The translations under genes and the position numbers were made by a program. Below, one piece after another: positions 1-6,190 of a stretch of 6,521 nt of DNA (positions are counted from its first letter, which is position 1; each line of letters begins with the position of its first letter). Below the pieces are notes generated by a model. That model worked only from the letters and a program-made list of their open reading frames with translations, ran no database searches and had not been told where the DNA came from. This stretch comes from Microcaldota archaeon (GTDB lineage: Archaea; Micrarchaeota; Micrarchaeia; Anstonellales; Bilamarchaeaceae), in contig JACPAS010000049.1 of NCBI GenBank assembly GCA_016180665.1, positions 1-6,521 on the forward strand, given 5' to 3'.

Positions 1-465
1 CAATCCACCAATACCAGTAGCTAAGAAAAATAATCCATTATATCCAAATGCCTTGATAGCTCCAACAGTTCTATTTAGTTTCTCCCTAACTGAAGATACC
101 TCTCTCTGATTATGTTCCCTTGTTGTTAATATCCCAAGTTCATCCATGAACCTACTGTAAAATGCATCCACCTCATTAGTAGCATGTGGAACTTTCCAAC
201 CAAATGAACCGGCCAATTCCCGAGCTATCCTAGCCTCAAGATCATCAGATGCAGAAGAAAATGCTTTCTGGACTCCAAAATCAAGTGCTGCATCCATTCG
301 TCTCACAGCAGAAACAGCAGAACCAGGTGAATTTGTATCCCACCCTCCAGTATGTCTTCGGAAGGCCCTTTCTCCACTTTCTATAAGCGCTCTATGAGCA
401 TGAATTTTTCTACTTCCTTCACCTATTTTCCAACCTTTTCTCCAATAAGTTTGAGCACTTGACAT
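1..465 (-). CDS. Unrecognised protein, N-terminal part, open at left edge
   Basis: The minus strand from the ATG at 465-463 reads 155 codons without a stop to base 1, so the gene continues outside the window. I do not recognise the family. Residues 1-40 are basic and rich in Arg, Lys, His and Trp (starts MSSAQTYWRKGWKIGEG). Residues 55-140 look like an alternating charged, helical soluble domain. A hydrophobic stretch begins near residue 142 (NGLFFLATGIGGL), which could be the start of a membrane segment cut by the edge. It lies 34 bases downstream of the SRP54 stop on the same strand. No Shine-Dalgarno is visible, but a TATA-like box lies 23-30 bases before the ATG, so a separate leaderless transcript is possible. 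A long open frame with a sensible start and promoter supports a real gene; its function is unknown. Confidence 0.7.
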   Translation of the reverse strand, partial: MSSAQTYWRKGWKIGEGSRKIHAHRALIESGERAFRRHTGGWDTNSPGSAVSAVRRMDAALDFGVQKAFSSASDDLEARIARELAGSFGWKVPHATNEVDAFYSRFMDELGILTTREHNQREVSSVREKLNRTVGAIKAFGYNGLFFLATGIGGL

Positions 466-487
466 AAATTAATTATGTTACAATAAG

Positions 488-495
488 TTTAAAAA
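488..495 (-). promoter_or_regulatory. Possible TATA box for the left-edge gene
   Basis: On the minus strand the bases read TTTTTAAA, 23-30 bases before the ATG at 465. That spacing fits an archaeal leaderless promoter, and no Shine-Dalgarno precedes this ATG. The T-run could equally belong to a weak terminator after SRP54, since its stop codon ends at 500. Confidence 0.4.
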
Positions 496-499
496 GTTG

Positions 500-3400
500 T
501 CAGATCTTTAAATTCCCAAACTTCCCGCTCTTCATAAATCCTTCAACTTGTTTCCTAAATCCTCTATTTTTCTTAAACATTCCAAGCATCTTTTCCATCT
601 TTTCAAACTGCGATAAAAATTCCTGAACTTCCTTTACAGTAGAACCAGATCCGCTAGCAACTCTCTCCATCCTGCTTCTACTTTTCCTGAGCAAAGAAGC
701 ATCTTTTTTCTCAGCCTTAGTCATAGAATTAATCATTGCTTCAAATTTCTTCAGTTTCTCTTCGCTTTGTTGGACCATTTCTTTAGGCAGATCAACAGCT
801 CCAAGCATAGAAAATACTCCGGAAAGTGGCCCCATCTTCTTAGCTGCTTTCAACTGTTCATAAAATGTTTGAATGGTAAATTCTTCAGTTTGTAATTTAC
901 TCAGATCCTGCTCTTCAGAAATTTTCTTAACTTTCTCCATTAATCCAGCAATATCCGGAACTCCGAGCAATCCGCCTACAAATCTTTCAGAATTATAAAT
1001 TTGAAAATCATCTACCTTCTCTCCAACGCCAATGAATGCAATTTTAGAATTTGATGCTGCAACTGCACTTAATGCACCGCCACCTTTTCCGCTTCCATCC
1101 ATTTTCGTTACGATTACCCCGCTAATTTTTACAGTTTCATTAAACTGTTCAGCCTGTCTTCCTGCGACTTGCCCAACATCACCACTCACAACTAAAAAGG
1201 TCTCATCTGGTTTAAGCGCTTCATTAATTCCCTTCAACTCTTTGACCAATTCCACATCAAAAGCACTTCTTCCAGCAGAGTCAACAATTAACACGTCATC
1301 CTTCGATCTTTTCAATGCATCTTCCACGATTCTAGAAGCATTCTTCTCTCCTCTAGCTGTATAGAAATTTACGTTGATTGATTTTGCCAATTGTTCTAAC
1401 TGCTCTTGAGCTGCTGGTCTATCTACGTCTGCACCCACTAAACCAACGCTCAAACCTTTAGATTTGTAGAAATAGGCAATCTTAGCTGCAGTTGTAGTAT
1501 TATGAACAACAATTCCGTTCGCTATAAATGTATGATCCTCTTCTACTGTTAAATCATAAACGTAATCTTCGTTCTCAACTTTTTCTATTTTTTCAACCTT
1601 CATCCAGCACACTTCCGAGTATGCAAGATTTCTAAGTTTATCCAACTGAGTGTGGTCAATATGTTCACTTGCCTCTAAAATTTCAGCGCCTTGATTAGTT
1701 AACTGATATTGACCAATTTCTCTATTTACATAACCTTGATGCTCCAATCTGAAAATTGAGGCTGTTACCCAGCCCTTTTCATTATTTGCCAATAGATTCG
1801 GATATGATTCTCCTGCTTTTATTTTTTTCATTAGTTCTAACCAGTTTTTATGCGGGTTCTCAATACATCTTAAAAATCTGATTAATGAAGATCTAGATAT
1901 TAATCCAGTCCTTTCGTAAATCCCATAGGAGTTTACATAATTTTGTATCTCACCAATGGAGAAACCTAATGACTCTCTAATTTTTCCCAGTCCAGTGCCT
2001 ACTTCTATCATCTGGTGTTTTCCTGGAGTTTGGCCTTCTATATTTGTAAGCTTTTCAAATCTCTCTCGCTTTCTTTTAAGAACAGTTGATATAATAGTCC
2101 CAAATTTGATTACATCATCACTCTTAAGGAACAAGCGATAATACTCCTTGTCTTTTATTTTTCTCTTTGATATATTCGAAAATAAACCAAATCTAAGTAG
2201 TAATATCCTCAATTGTTGTATAAATAAGCTACTGGCAGAACAGAATTCGATGTGCCTACTATCCTTTTCTACATACCCGTCAGTATCAAAATAACTCCTA
2301 ATGAAATATTTTATTGTTTCATTAGATGATTTCAATAAATAATCTGGCATTTTCATTATACTACTTTTATTTCCTTTTGGTACCCCAGCAACTTTTGTTA
2401 AAAATAAGAATACTGGTTTTGATGCTAAAAAGAATTTTTTCACTCCATTTCTTTTATCCGCTCTAATCCCCCCTTCCGAGCCAAACAAATGTTTAGACAG
2501 CTCTACTAATCTATTCAATATCTCTTCATCGTTATTTGTTACCTCTACATATCCTCTTTCTAGATGCCCATCTCCAAAAACATAACCAAAAAACTCAGCA
2601 AGCTTATTGTCCATTCCTAAAGGCAGTTTCACTTTCTTAATGACCTGTTCTTTTCCGGTTCCTCTGATCTCTAAATATTTCCCAGTTCTTAGAAAATCCA
2701 ACCATTTAGACCTTAGTTTTATCAATGAAATATTTAGAATTCCTTTTTTTAGATTTGAAGTAAAAGTGCAATATGCTTCTTCAATCTTTAATTTTTCATA
2801 TGCCTTTAGTAAATTTCCGTATTCAGCCAGTAAATCCCTTTTAACTTCTTTAGCTAGTTCCTTATTTTCTATTGAAAATGCCTCAAATTCTTGTATAATC
2901 TTTTCGAAGAAATTTGTTTCCTCCTGATTTTGATTGGACAAATATGATGGTGCTGCCAAGCGCATTCCAACTTTAATCTCATCTGCCCTTATTTTTTTTA
3001 CCTCTCCATTATCTAAAATAAAAAACGGATGTTCAGGAGTTACAGTTATACTATGATCATTACCATTCTCCAATGATATTTTCATAAGCTTTGAATCTTT
3101 CTTCAATTTCCAGAGGCTAGTTGCATGCTTTTTTTCTATCTTTAGCGTAGATGGATTAAATGAATAAATTAATGGTCCATCAGTTCCACAATCTACTTTG
3201 AATCCATCATCTATTCTGTACTCTTTATCACTATGACTCTCATAAATGCTGCTTATTTTTTCAACTCTTCCATCAACAAGGGGTATTAGCGAATCTTTAT
3301 GCACGCATTTCCCGCTTCCAAACAATCCGCACAATAAAACCTTATGTTTGTCTAATCTTGGTTCATAAGATTTTCCCATCAACGCAACTAACTCATCATA

Positions 3401-3628
3401 AACCACTTTCAGAACATGTTCTTTCAAACTAAGTGCCTTTAATTTTTCAACCTTAAGCGACTTCTCTTCAATTCTTTTTGATAATTCAAAAACCAACTTC
3501 ACGTTAACGTCTGATGCAATCAATACCCGTTGTAAATCCTTAATTAGAGCTCTAACTGCTTCCTCATCAACATAAGGTTTATTCGTAAGCTTTGCAAGCG
3601 TCTCTCTAAGTTTCTTTCCTAAATCCAT
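500..3628 (-). CDS. srp54: Signal recognition particle 54 kDa GTPase (SRP54) interrupted by an intein
   Basis: SRP54 binds SRP RNA and nascent signal sequences and, with its receptor FtsY, delivers ribosomes to the membrane. The precursor is 1042 residues: N-extein 1-107, intein 108-710, C-extein 711-1042. Mature protein would be 439 residues, normal for archaeal SRP54. The helical N domain covers about 1-90. The P-loop is GLFGSGK (101-107), completed by TTT after splicing. In mature numbering, ADVDRPAAQEQ is near 130-140, G3 is DSAGR (180-184, usually DTAGR), G4 is TKMDG (238-242), followed by GKGGGALS. The methionine-rich M domain starts near 307 and carries the RNA-binding motif RSRMERVASGSGS near 380-393. 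I chose the ATG at 3628, giving MDLGKKLRE; an in-frame TTG nine bases upstream only adds MIF. The DUF2000 stop is 9 bases upstream, indicating cotranscription. No strong Shine-Dalgarno is seen. GTPase function should require intein removal. Confidence 0.96.
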   Translation of the reverse strand: MDLGKKLRETLAKLTNKPYVDEEAVRALIKDLQRVLIASDVNVKLVFELSKRIEEKSLKVEKLKALSLKEHVLKVVYDELVALMGKSYEPRLDKHKVLLCGLFGSGKCVHKDSLIPLVDGRVEKISSIYESHSDKEYRIDDGFKVDCGTDGPLIYSFNPSTLKIEKKHATSLWKLKKDSKLMKISLENGNDHSITVTPEHPFFILDNGEVKKIRADEIKVGMRLAAPSYLSNQNQEETNFFEKIIQEFEAFSIENKELAKEVKRDLLAEYGNLLKAYEKLKIEEAYCTFTSNLKKGILNISLIKLRSKWLDFLRTGKYLEIRGTGKEQVIKKVKLPLGMDNKLAEFFGYVFGDGHLERGYVEVTNNDEEILNRLVELSKHLFGSEGGIRADKRNGVKKFFLASKPVFLFLTKVAGVPKGNKSSIMKMPDYLLKSSNETIKYFIRSYFDTDGYVEKDSRHIEFCSASSLFIQQLRILLLRFGLFSNISKRKIKDKEYYRLFLKSDDVIKFGTIISTVLKRKRERFEKLTNIEGQTPGKHQMIEVGTGLGKIRESLGFSIGEIQNYVNSYGIYERTGLISRSSLIRFLRCIENPHKNWLELMKKIKAGESYPNLLANNEKGWVTASIFRLEHQGYVNREIGQYQLTNQGAEILEASEHIDHTQLDKLRNLAYSEVCWMKVEKIEKVENEDYVYDLTVEEDHTFIANGIVVHNTTTAAKIAYFYKSKGLSVGLVGADVDRPAAQEQLEQLAKSINVNFYTARGEKNASRIVEDALKRSKDDVLIVDSAGRSAFDVELVKELKGINEALKPDETFLVVSGDVGQVAGRQAEQFNETVKISGVIVTKMDGSGKGGGALSAVAASNSKIAFIGVGEKVDDFQIYNSERFVGGLLGVPDIAGLMEKVKKISEEQDLSKLQTEEFTIQTFYEQLKAAKKMGPLSGVFSMLGAVDLPKEMVQQSEEKLKKFEAMINSMTKAEKKDASLLRKSRSRMERVASGSGSTVKEVQEFLSQFEKMEKMLGMFKKNRGFRKQVEGFMKSGKFGNLKI
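1499..3307 (-). mobile_element. Intein with LAGLIDADG homing endonuclease, inserted in the SRP54 P-loop
   Basis: This in-frame 603-residue insert separates GSGK from TTTAAK. Splicing residues all look intact: Cys1 (CVHKDSLIPL), block B with TPEH (Thr90, His93), block F VYDLTVEEDHTF (583-594), block G NGIVVHN (597-603) ending His602-Asn603, and a +1 Thr in the host. The endonuclease has two LAGLIDADG motifs: GYVFGDG (catalytic Asp246) and FIRSYFDTDG (Asp343). Both acidic residues are present, so it may still be active. Domain order: N-terminal splicing domain about 1-118, helical linker about 125-210, endonuclease about 236-415, a possible helix-turn-helix about 433-485, a possible winged helix about 505-548, and C-terminal splicing region 565-603. 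At 603 residues it is longer than most endonuclease-bearing inteins. Sampled 60-base lines inside are about 20-32% GC against 35-45% in the exteins, which suggests a separate origin. Confidence 0.95.
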
Positions 3629-3637
3629 AAAAATCAA

Positions 3638-4057
3638 CTATTTATATAAACTAAGCTTCCCTGTGAGTTCCCTAATTTTATCGTTTTCCCCGAACAAAAT
3701 GAGCGACCAATAGTCCAACTCTTCATCCTTTTTCTTCTTAGTGAGCGCGTACTCTTCTTCATAAGTGCCTATGCTCATAGTATCCACAAAATCAGTATAA
3801 CTCACTCCATTCTCCTTTGCAAGATTTCTTATAGTTCTAATCTTGCCTGAACTTGCCTTCAATACAACAATTGGCATCTCAGATATATTATTATGCACAT
3901 TGCCTTCTACATCTTCGTATTTATTCAGTCGCACCTCCTCCTTGGAAATTATGCCTGCTCCAAATCCGAGCATTGCGTGTGCGAGTGCCATCATTGCCTT
4001 TCCGATTTCAAGCTTCTCCTTAACCACTACTACAATTCTCTTCTCAAAATCTGCCAT
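3638..4057 (-). CDS. DUF2000 family protein (Pth2-like fold)
   Basis: 139 residues, full length for the family. Recognisable features are the opening beta strand KRIVVVVKEKLEIGK, the helix GKAMMALAHAMLGFGAG (9-35 region), the YEDVEGNVHNNIS segment, the EMPIVVLKA strand, the SYTDFVDTMSIGTYEE segment (about 86-101), and a C-terminal LILFGENDKIRELTGK strand-helix. DUF2000 (PF09391) members share a peptidyl-tRNA hydrolase 2-like fold, and the GKAMMALAHA helix resembles the corresponding Pth2 helix, but no biochemical role is established that I know of. It ends 9 bases before the SRP54 ATG, so the two are read as one unit. The ATG at 4057 has no Shine-Dalgarno but has a good TATA box 24-31 bases upstream, pointing to a leaderless message. 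The family call rests on remembered sequence resemblance. Confidence 0.88.
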   Translation of the reverse strand: MADFEKRIVVVVKEKLEIGKAMMALAHAMLGFGAGIISKEEVRLNKYEDVEGNVHNNISEMPIVVLKASSGKIRTIRNLAKENGVSYTDFVDTMSIGTYEEEYALTKKKKDEELDYWSLILFGENDKIRELTGKLSLYK

Positions 4058-4080
4058 GAATTAATTTCTGCTACAAACAT

Positions 4081-4088
4081 TTAAATAA
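4081..4088 (-). promoter_or_regulatory. TATA box for the DUF2000-SRP54 transcript
   Basis: The minus strand reads TATTTAAA at 24-31 bases before the DUF2000 ATG (4057), preceded by the A-rich CAAT. The spacing puts the transcription start at or next to the ATG, and no ribosome binding site precedes the gene, so a leaderless transcript is the simplest reading. Confidence 0.65.
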
Positions 4089-4154
4089 TTGTTTAGCCAC
4101 AGATATTTTACAAAAATAAAAATCCCGCCTTTTCAATTAAGTATCTCCACTTTA

Positions 4155-4162
4155 TTTTATAT
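4155..4162 (+). promoter_or_regulatory. TATA box facing the spacer island
   Basis: TTTTATAT lies on the plus strand within an AT-rich stretch (4151-4164). A start 25-27 bases downstream would fall near 4183-4188, exactly where the GC content rises. It is the best-placed promoter for the small RNA or small protein at 4183-4390. Confidence 0.45.
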
Positions 4163-4204
4163 TTGAGCCCAGAATCCAAAATACGGCACTGTCCGTAAAA
4201 ACGA

Positions 4205-4390
4205 GTGATAGGGGAAAAACACCGAACTGCTGAAATGTGCATTTGCACATTTCCAATCCTAAAAAAGGCCAACCCAAGAGAAGCTTATGATAATGGAGAG
4301 CGCATAGGTCAGCAGACCGTGATGTGCGAAGAATGGATCACTCTTAAATGCGTACATTGTCCAAAATACTCTAAACAGATCGTTTTTTAA
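4205..4390 (+). CDS. Possible small Cys-rich protein (alternative to the small RNA)
   Basis: An open frame of 61 codons from GTG at 4205, or 51 codons from ATG at 4235, ends at TAA 4388-4390. Numbered from the ATG it has CxC at residues 2-4, Cys30, and CVHCP with Cys39 and Cys42, a pattern that could bind a metal; the rest (KKANPREAYDNGERIGQQ) has ordinary soluble-protein composition. I do not recognise a family. Against it: no Shine-Dalgarno before either start, neither start is placed for leaderless initiation from the TATA box at 4155, and the ATG lies inside a perfect 9-bp hairpin. For it: an uninterrupted frame at the right place between promoter and terminator, and clustered cysteines. 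I cannot decide between protein and RNA. Confidence 0.38.
   Translation: MIGEKHRTAEMCICTFPILKKANPREAYDNGERIGQQTVMCEEWITLKCVHCPKYSKQIVF
4232..4253 (+). repeat. Perfect 9-bp hairpin
   Basis: GAAATGTGC (4232-4240), loop ATTT, GCACATTTC (4245-4253). This is the strongest local secondary structure in the divergent spacer. It contains the in-frame ATG at 4235. Confidence 0.8.
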
Positions 4391-4397
4391 ATTTTTT
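4383..4397 (+). terminator. Double poly-T terminator after the spacer island
   Basis: Two runs of six T (4383-4388 and 4392-4397) separated by AAA follow the island on the plus strand. Archaeal RNA polymerase stops at such T-runs without needing a hairpin. The small frame's TAA stop lies within it. Confidence 0.55.
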
Positions 4398-4403
4398 CAA
4401 CCA

Positions 4404-4436
4404 ATATCTAAAATAACTAAACTCAATTTTAGATAT
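4404..4436. promoter_or_regulatory. Perfect 11-11-11 inverted repeat, likely operator of the thermosome gene
   Basis: ATATCTAAAAT (4404-4414) and its exact reverse complement ATTTTAGATAT (4426-4436) flank an 11-base spacer. Half-site centres are 22 bases apart, about two DNA turns, so a dimeric regulator could bind both on one face. The right arm TTTTAGATAT itself resembles a TATA box; used as one, it would start transcription near 4456-4460 and give a leader of about 50 bases carrying the Shine-Dalgarno site. The layout recalls bacterial CIRCE heat-shock operators, but the sequence is different. A hairpin in RNA is the alternative, though the arms are weak A-T pairs. Confidence 0.6.
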
Positions 4437-4494
4437 GATTAAGTCTGATTAGAGTAGATGCTCAAGAAATTCTGTTCAGTATTTGTAAAACTAT

Positions 4495-4501
4495 GAGGTG
4501 A
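4495..4501 (+). promoter_or_regulatory. Shine-Dalgarno site that fixes the thermosome start
   Basis: GAGGTGA is a near-perfect match to the archaeal anti-Shine-Dalgarno and lies 5 bases before ATG 4507. The GTG at 4498 inside this site would add three residues but would have no ribosome site of its own, so ATG 4507 is the start. Confidence 0.85.
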
Positions 4502-4506
4502 ATTGT

Positions 4507-6162
4507 ATGGGAAGACAAGTTAGTGGAGAACAAGTTTATGTGTTACCAGAAGGGGCACAAAGAGTTTTAGGAAGAGATGCAATGCGTGTCAATATCGCAA
4601 TCGGTTACGCAGTAGCAAACATAGTAAAAACTACTCTTGGTCCAAAAGGAATGGACAAAATGATGGTAAGTGATTTAGGCGATATAGTAATCACAAATGA
4701 TGGTGCAACTATTCTAGAGGAAATGAACGTGGATCACCCCGCAGCAAAATTAATGGTGGAAATAGCAAAGAACCAGGATAAAGTTGTCGGTGACGGCACT
4801 ACTACTTCAGTAGTAATTGCAGGAACATTACTCAAAAAAGCAGGCGACCTTTTAGATCAAAATGTTCATCCAACAACAATAATCAAAGGCTACGAATTAG
4901 CTGCAAAAAAAGCAGAAGAGTCTTTGGTAAAATGTTCAGAATCTGTAACTGAAAATGATGTTGAAACTCTAAAGAAAATCGGCATGGTTTCAATGGGTTC
5001 AAAAGGAATCGGAACAGAAGCAGAAAAAATGAAGATTGCAGAAATGGTCGTTAATTCAGTAAAGCAGGTCTCAGAGAAGAAAAACGGCAAAACTACTGTG
5101 GATCTGGATTTGATAAAGATCGAGAAAAAAGCAGGCGGAGAAGTAGGAGATACTGAATTAATAAACGGAGTTCTCGTTGATAAGGAAATAGTTCATGCAG
5201 GCATGCCAAAATCCGTAAAAGACGCAAAAATTGTTCTTATAGATGCTGCATTAGAAATTGAAAAAACAGAAGTAGATGCAAAAATTGAAATAACCTCTCC
5301 AGACCAGATGGAGTCATTCTTGAAACAGGAAGAAAAAATGCTCAAAGAAATGGTTGAAAAAATTGCAGCAAGCGGTGCAAATGTAGTTTTCTGCCAAAAG
5401 GGCATTGATGATTTGGCACAGCATTACTTAGCTAAAAAAGGAATCGTTGGCGTCCGCAGGGTGAAGAAGAGTGATATGGAAAAATTAGCTAGAGCAACTG
5501 GCGCAAAAGTAGCATCAAGTCTGGAAGATTTAAAATCTACTGACGTTGGTCATGCCGGTCTGGTTGAAGAAAGAAAAATCGCCGGTGAAGCAATGGTTTC
5601 TGTTGAAAAATGCAAAGATCCAAAGAGCGTTACTATTCTGGTTCGCGGTGGAACAGACCACGTAGTTAGCGAAGTAGAACGTGCCGTGGTCGATTGTAGG
5701 GGTGCACTTGCTTCGGCACTGGAAGATGGAAAATACGTAGTTGGCGGCGGGTCAGTTGAGATGCACCTAAGCAAAGAACTACAGCAATATGCAGTTGAAA
5801 TAGGTGGCCGTGAACAATTGGCAATTCAAGCATTTGCAGAAGCATTAGAATCAATTCCCCGTGCTCTAGCTGAAAATGCAGGAATGGATGCAATTGATGC
5901 AATTGTTGCTTTGAAAAATAAGCACAAAAAACCAGAAGGTCAATTCAACGGTGTTGATGTTATTGCAGGAAAAATCGCAGATTTGAAAGAAAAAGGAATC
6001 CTAGAACCTGCTCGAGTAAAAAGACAGGCAATAAGTTCAGCAACAGAAACTGCACGCTTGGTCTTAAGAATTGACGATATAATTAGTTCCAGAGGAAAAG
6101 CAGGTGGAGGAATGCCGCCTGGAGGAATGCCACCTGGAATGGGCGGAATGGGAGACGAGTAG
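4507..6162 (+). CDS. thsA: Thermosome subunit (group II chaperonin)
   Basis: 551 residues, full length for archaeal thermosome subunits, which form double-ring ATP-driven folding chambers in the cytoplasm. Equatorial ATP-site motifs are LGPKGMDKMM (44-53), NDGATILEE (64-72), GDGTTTSVV (95-103), the conserved ERAVVDCRGAL with Asp396 (391-401), and VVGGGSVEM (411-419). The apical domain, including the helical protrusion that serves as a built-in lid, lies around 245-285. The tail is Gly/Met-rich (GGGMPPGGMPPGMGGMGDE), as is usual for group II chaperonins. Start chosen at ATG 4507 by the Shine-Dalgarno site. It is transcribed divergently from DUF2000-SRP54, and an inverted repeat 71 bases upstream suggests regulation, plausibly by heat or stress. 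Subunit letter is uncertain because only one paralogue is in view. Confidence 0.98.
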   Translation: MGRQVSGEQVYVLPEGAQRVLGRDAMRVNIAIGYAVANIVKTTLGPKGMDKMMVSDLGDIVITNDGATILEEMNVDHPAAKLMVEIAKNQDKVVGDGTTTSVVIAGTLLKKAGDLLDQNVHPTTIIKGYELAAKKAEESLVKCSESVTENDVETLKKIGMVSMGSKGIGTEAEKMKIAEMVVNSVKQVSEKKNGKTTVDLDLIKIEKKAGGEVGDTELINGVLVDKEIVHAGMPKSVKDAKIVLIDAALEIEKTEVDAKIEITSPDQMESFLKQEEKMLKEMVEKIAASGANVVFCQKGIDDLAQHYLAKKGIVGVRRVKKSDMEKLARATGAKVASSLEDLKSTDVGHAGLVEERKIAGEAMVSVEKCKDPKSVTILVRGGTDHVVSEVERAVVDCRGALASALEDGKYVVGGGSVEMHLSKELQQYAVEIGGREQLAIQAFAEALESIPRALAENAGMDAIDAIVALKNKHKKPEGQFNGVDVIAGKIADLKEKGILEPARVKRQAISSATETARLVLRIDDIISSRGKAGGGMPPGGMPPGMGGMGDE

Positions 6163-6190
6163 TCTCCAGTTCTGAGTCATGTGTCCAGTG

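Larger units (their letters stand above)
4183..4397 (+). ncRNA. Possible structured small RNA, about 200 nt, family unknown
   Basis: The segment is about 42% GC between flanks of about 18-23%, and is bracketed by a TATA box (4155-4162) and poly-T terminator. Visible pairings are: ends AAAAACGA (4197-4204) with TCGTTTTT (4380-4387), 8 bp; a perfect 9-bp hairpin 4232-4240/4245-4253 with loop ATTT; a hairpin CGCATA-GGTC / GACC-TGTGCG (4301-4310 with 4315-4318 and 4323-4328; one G-U pair), loop AGCA, 4-base bulge GTGA; and a weaker hairpin TGGA..AATG / CATT.TCCA (4334-4363). It lacks the conserved SRP RNA helix 8 core, RNase P conserved blocks, tRNA T-loop and good C/D boxes. It overlaps a 61-codon frame that may instead be the real gene. 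Confidence 0.38.

Noticed and set aside
1032..2927. Plus-strand open frames opposite SRP54 and its intein
   Set aside because: They lie opposite conserved coding sequence and show no recognisable protein features or promoters.
3635..3637. TTG as SRP54 start, adding MIF
   Set aside because: An ATG nine bases further on begins the conserved SRP54 N-terminus (MDLGKKL), and the TTG has no supporting ribosome site.
3641..3650. TTTATATAAA on the minus strand just before SRP54, looking like a strong TATA box
   Set aside because: It lies 13-22 bases before the ATG, which would start transcription inside the gene, and it encodes the last residues of DUF2000.
4204..4233. C/D box small RNA (GTGATAG and CTGA)
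   Set aside because: The boxes match poorly, spacing to the CTGA is too long, and no second C'/D pair is convincing.
4203..4343. 7-bp long-range pairing GAGTGAT (4203-4209) with ATCACTC (4337-4343)
   Set aside because: A match of this length is expected about once by chance in 200 bases, and it competes with the terminal helix.
4183..4390. SRP RNA next to SRP54
   Set aside because: Only AGGTCAG recalls helix 8; the GGAA loop and GGAAGCAGCC-type core are missing, and the segment is short for archaeal SRP RNA.
4498..4500. GTG as thermosome start
   Set aside because: It is part of the GAGGTGA Shine-Dalgarno site for ATG 4507.
4890..5902. Open frames antisense to the thermosome gene
   Set aside because: They are shadows of a strongly conserved coding frame; their composition is low-complexity and no start signals precede them.
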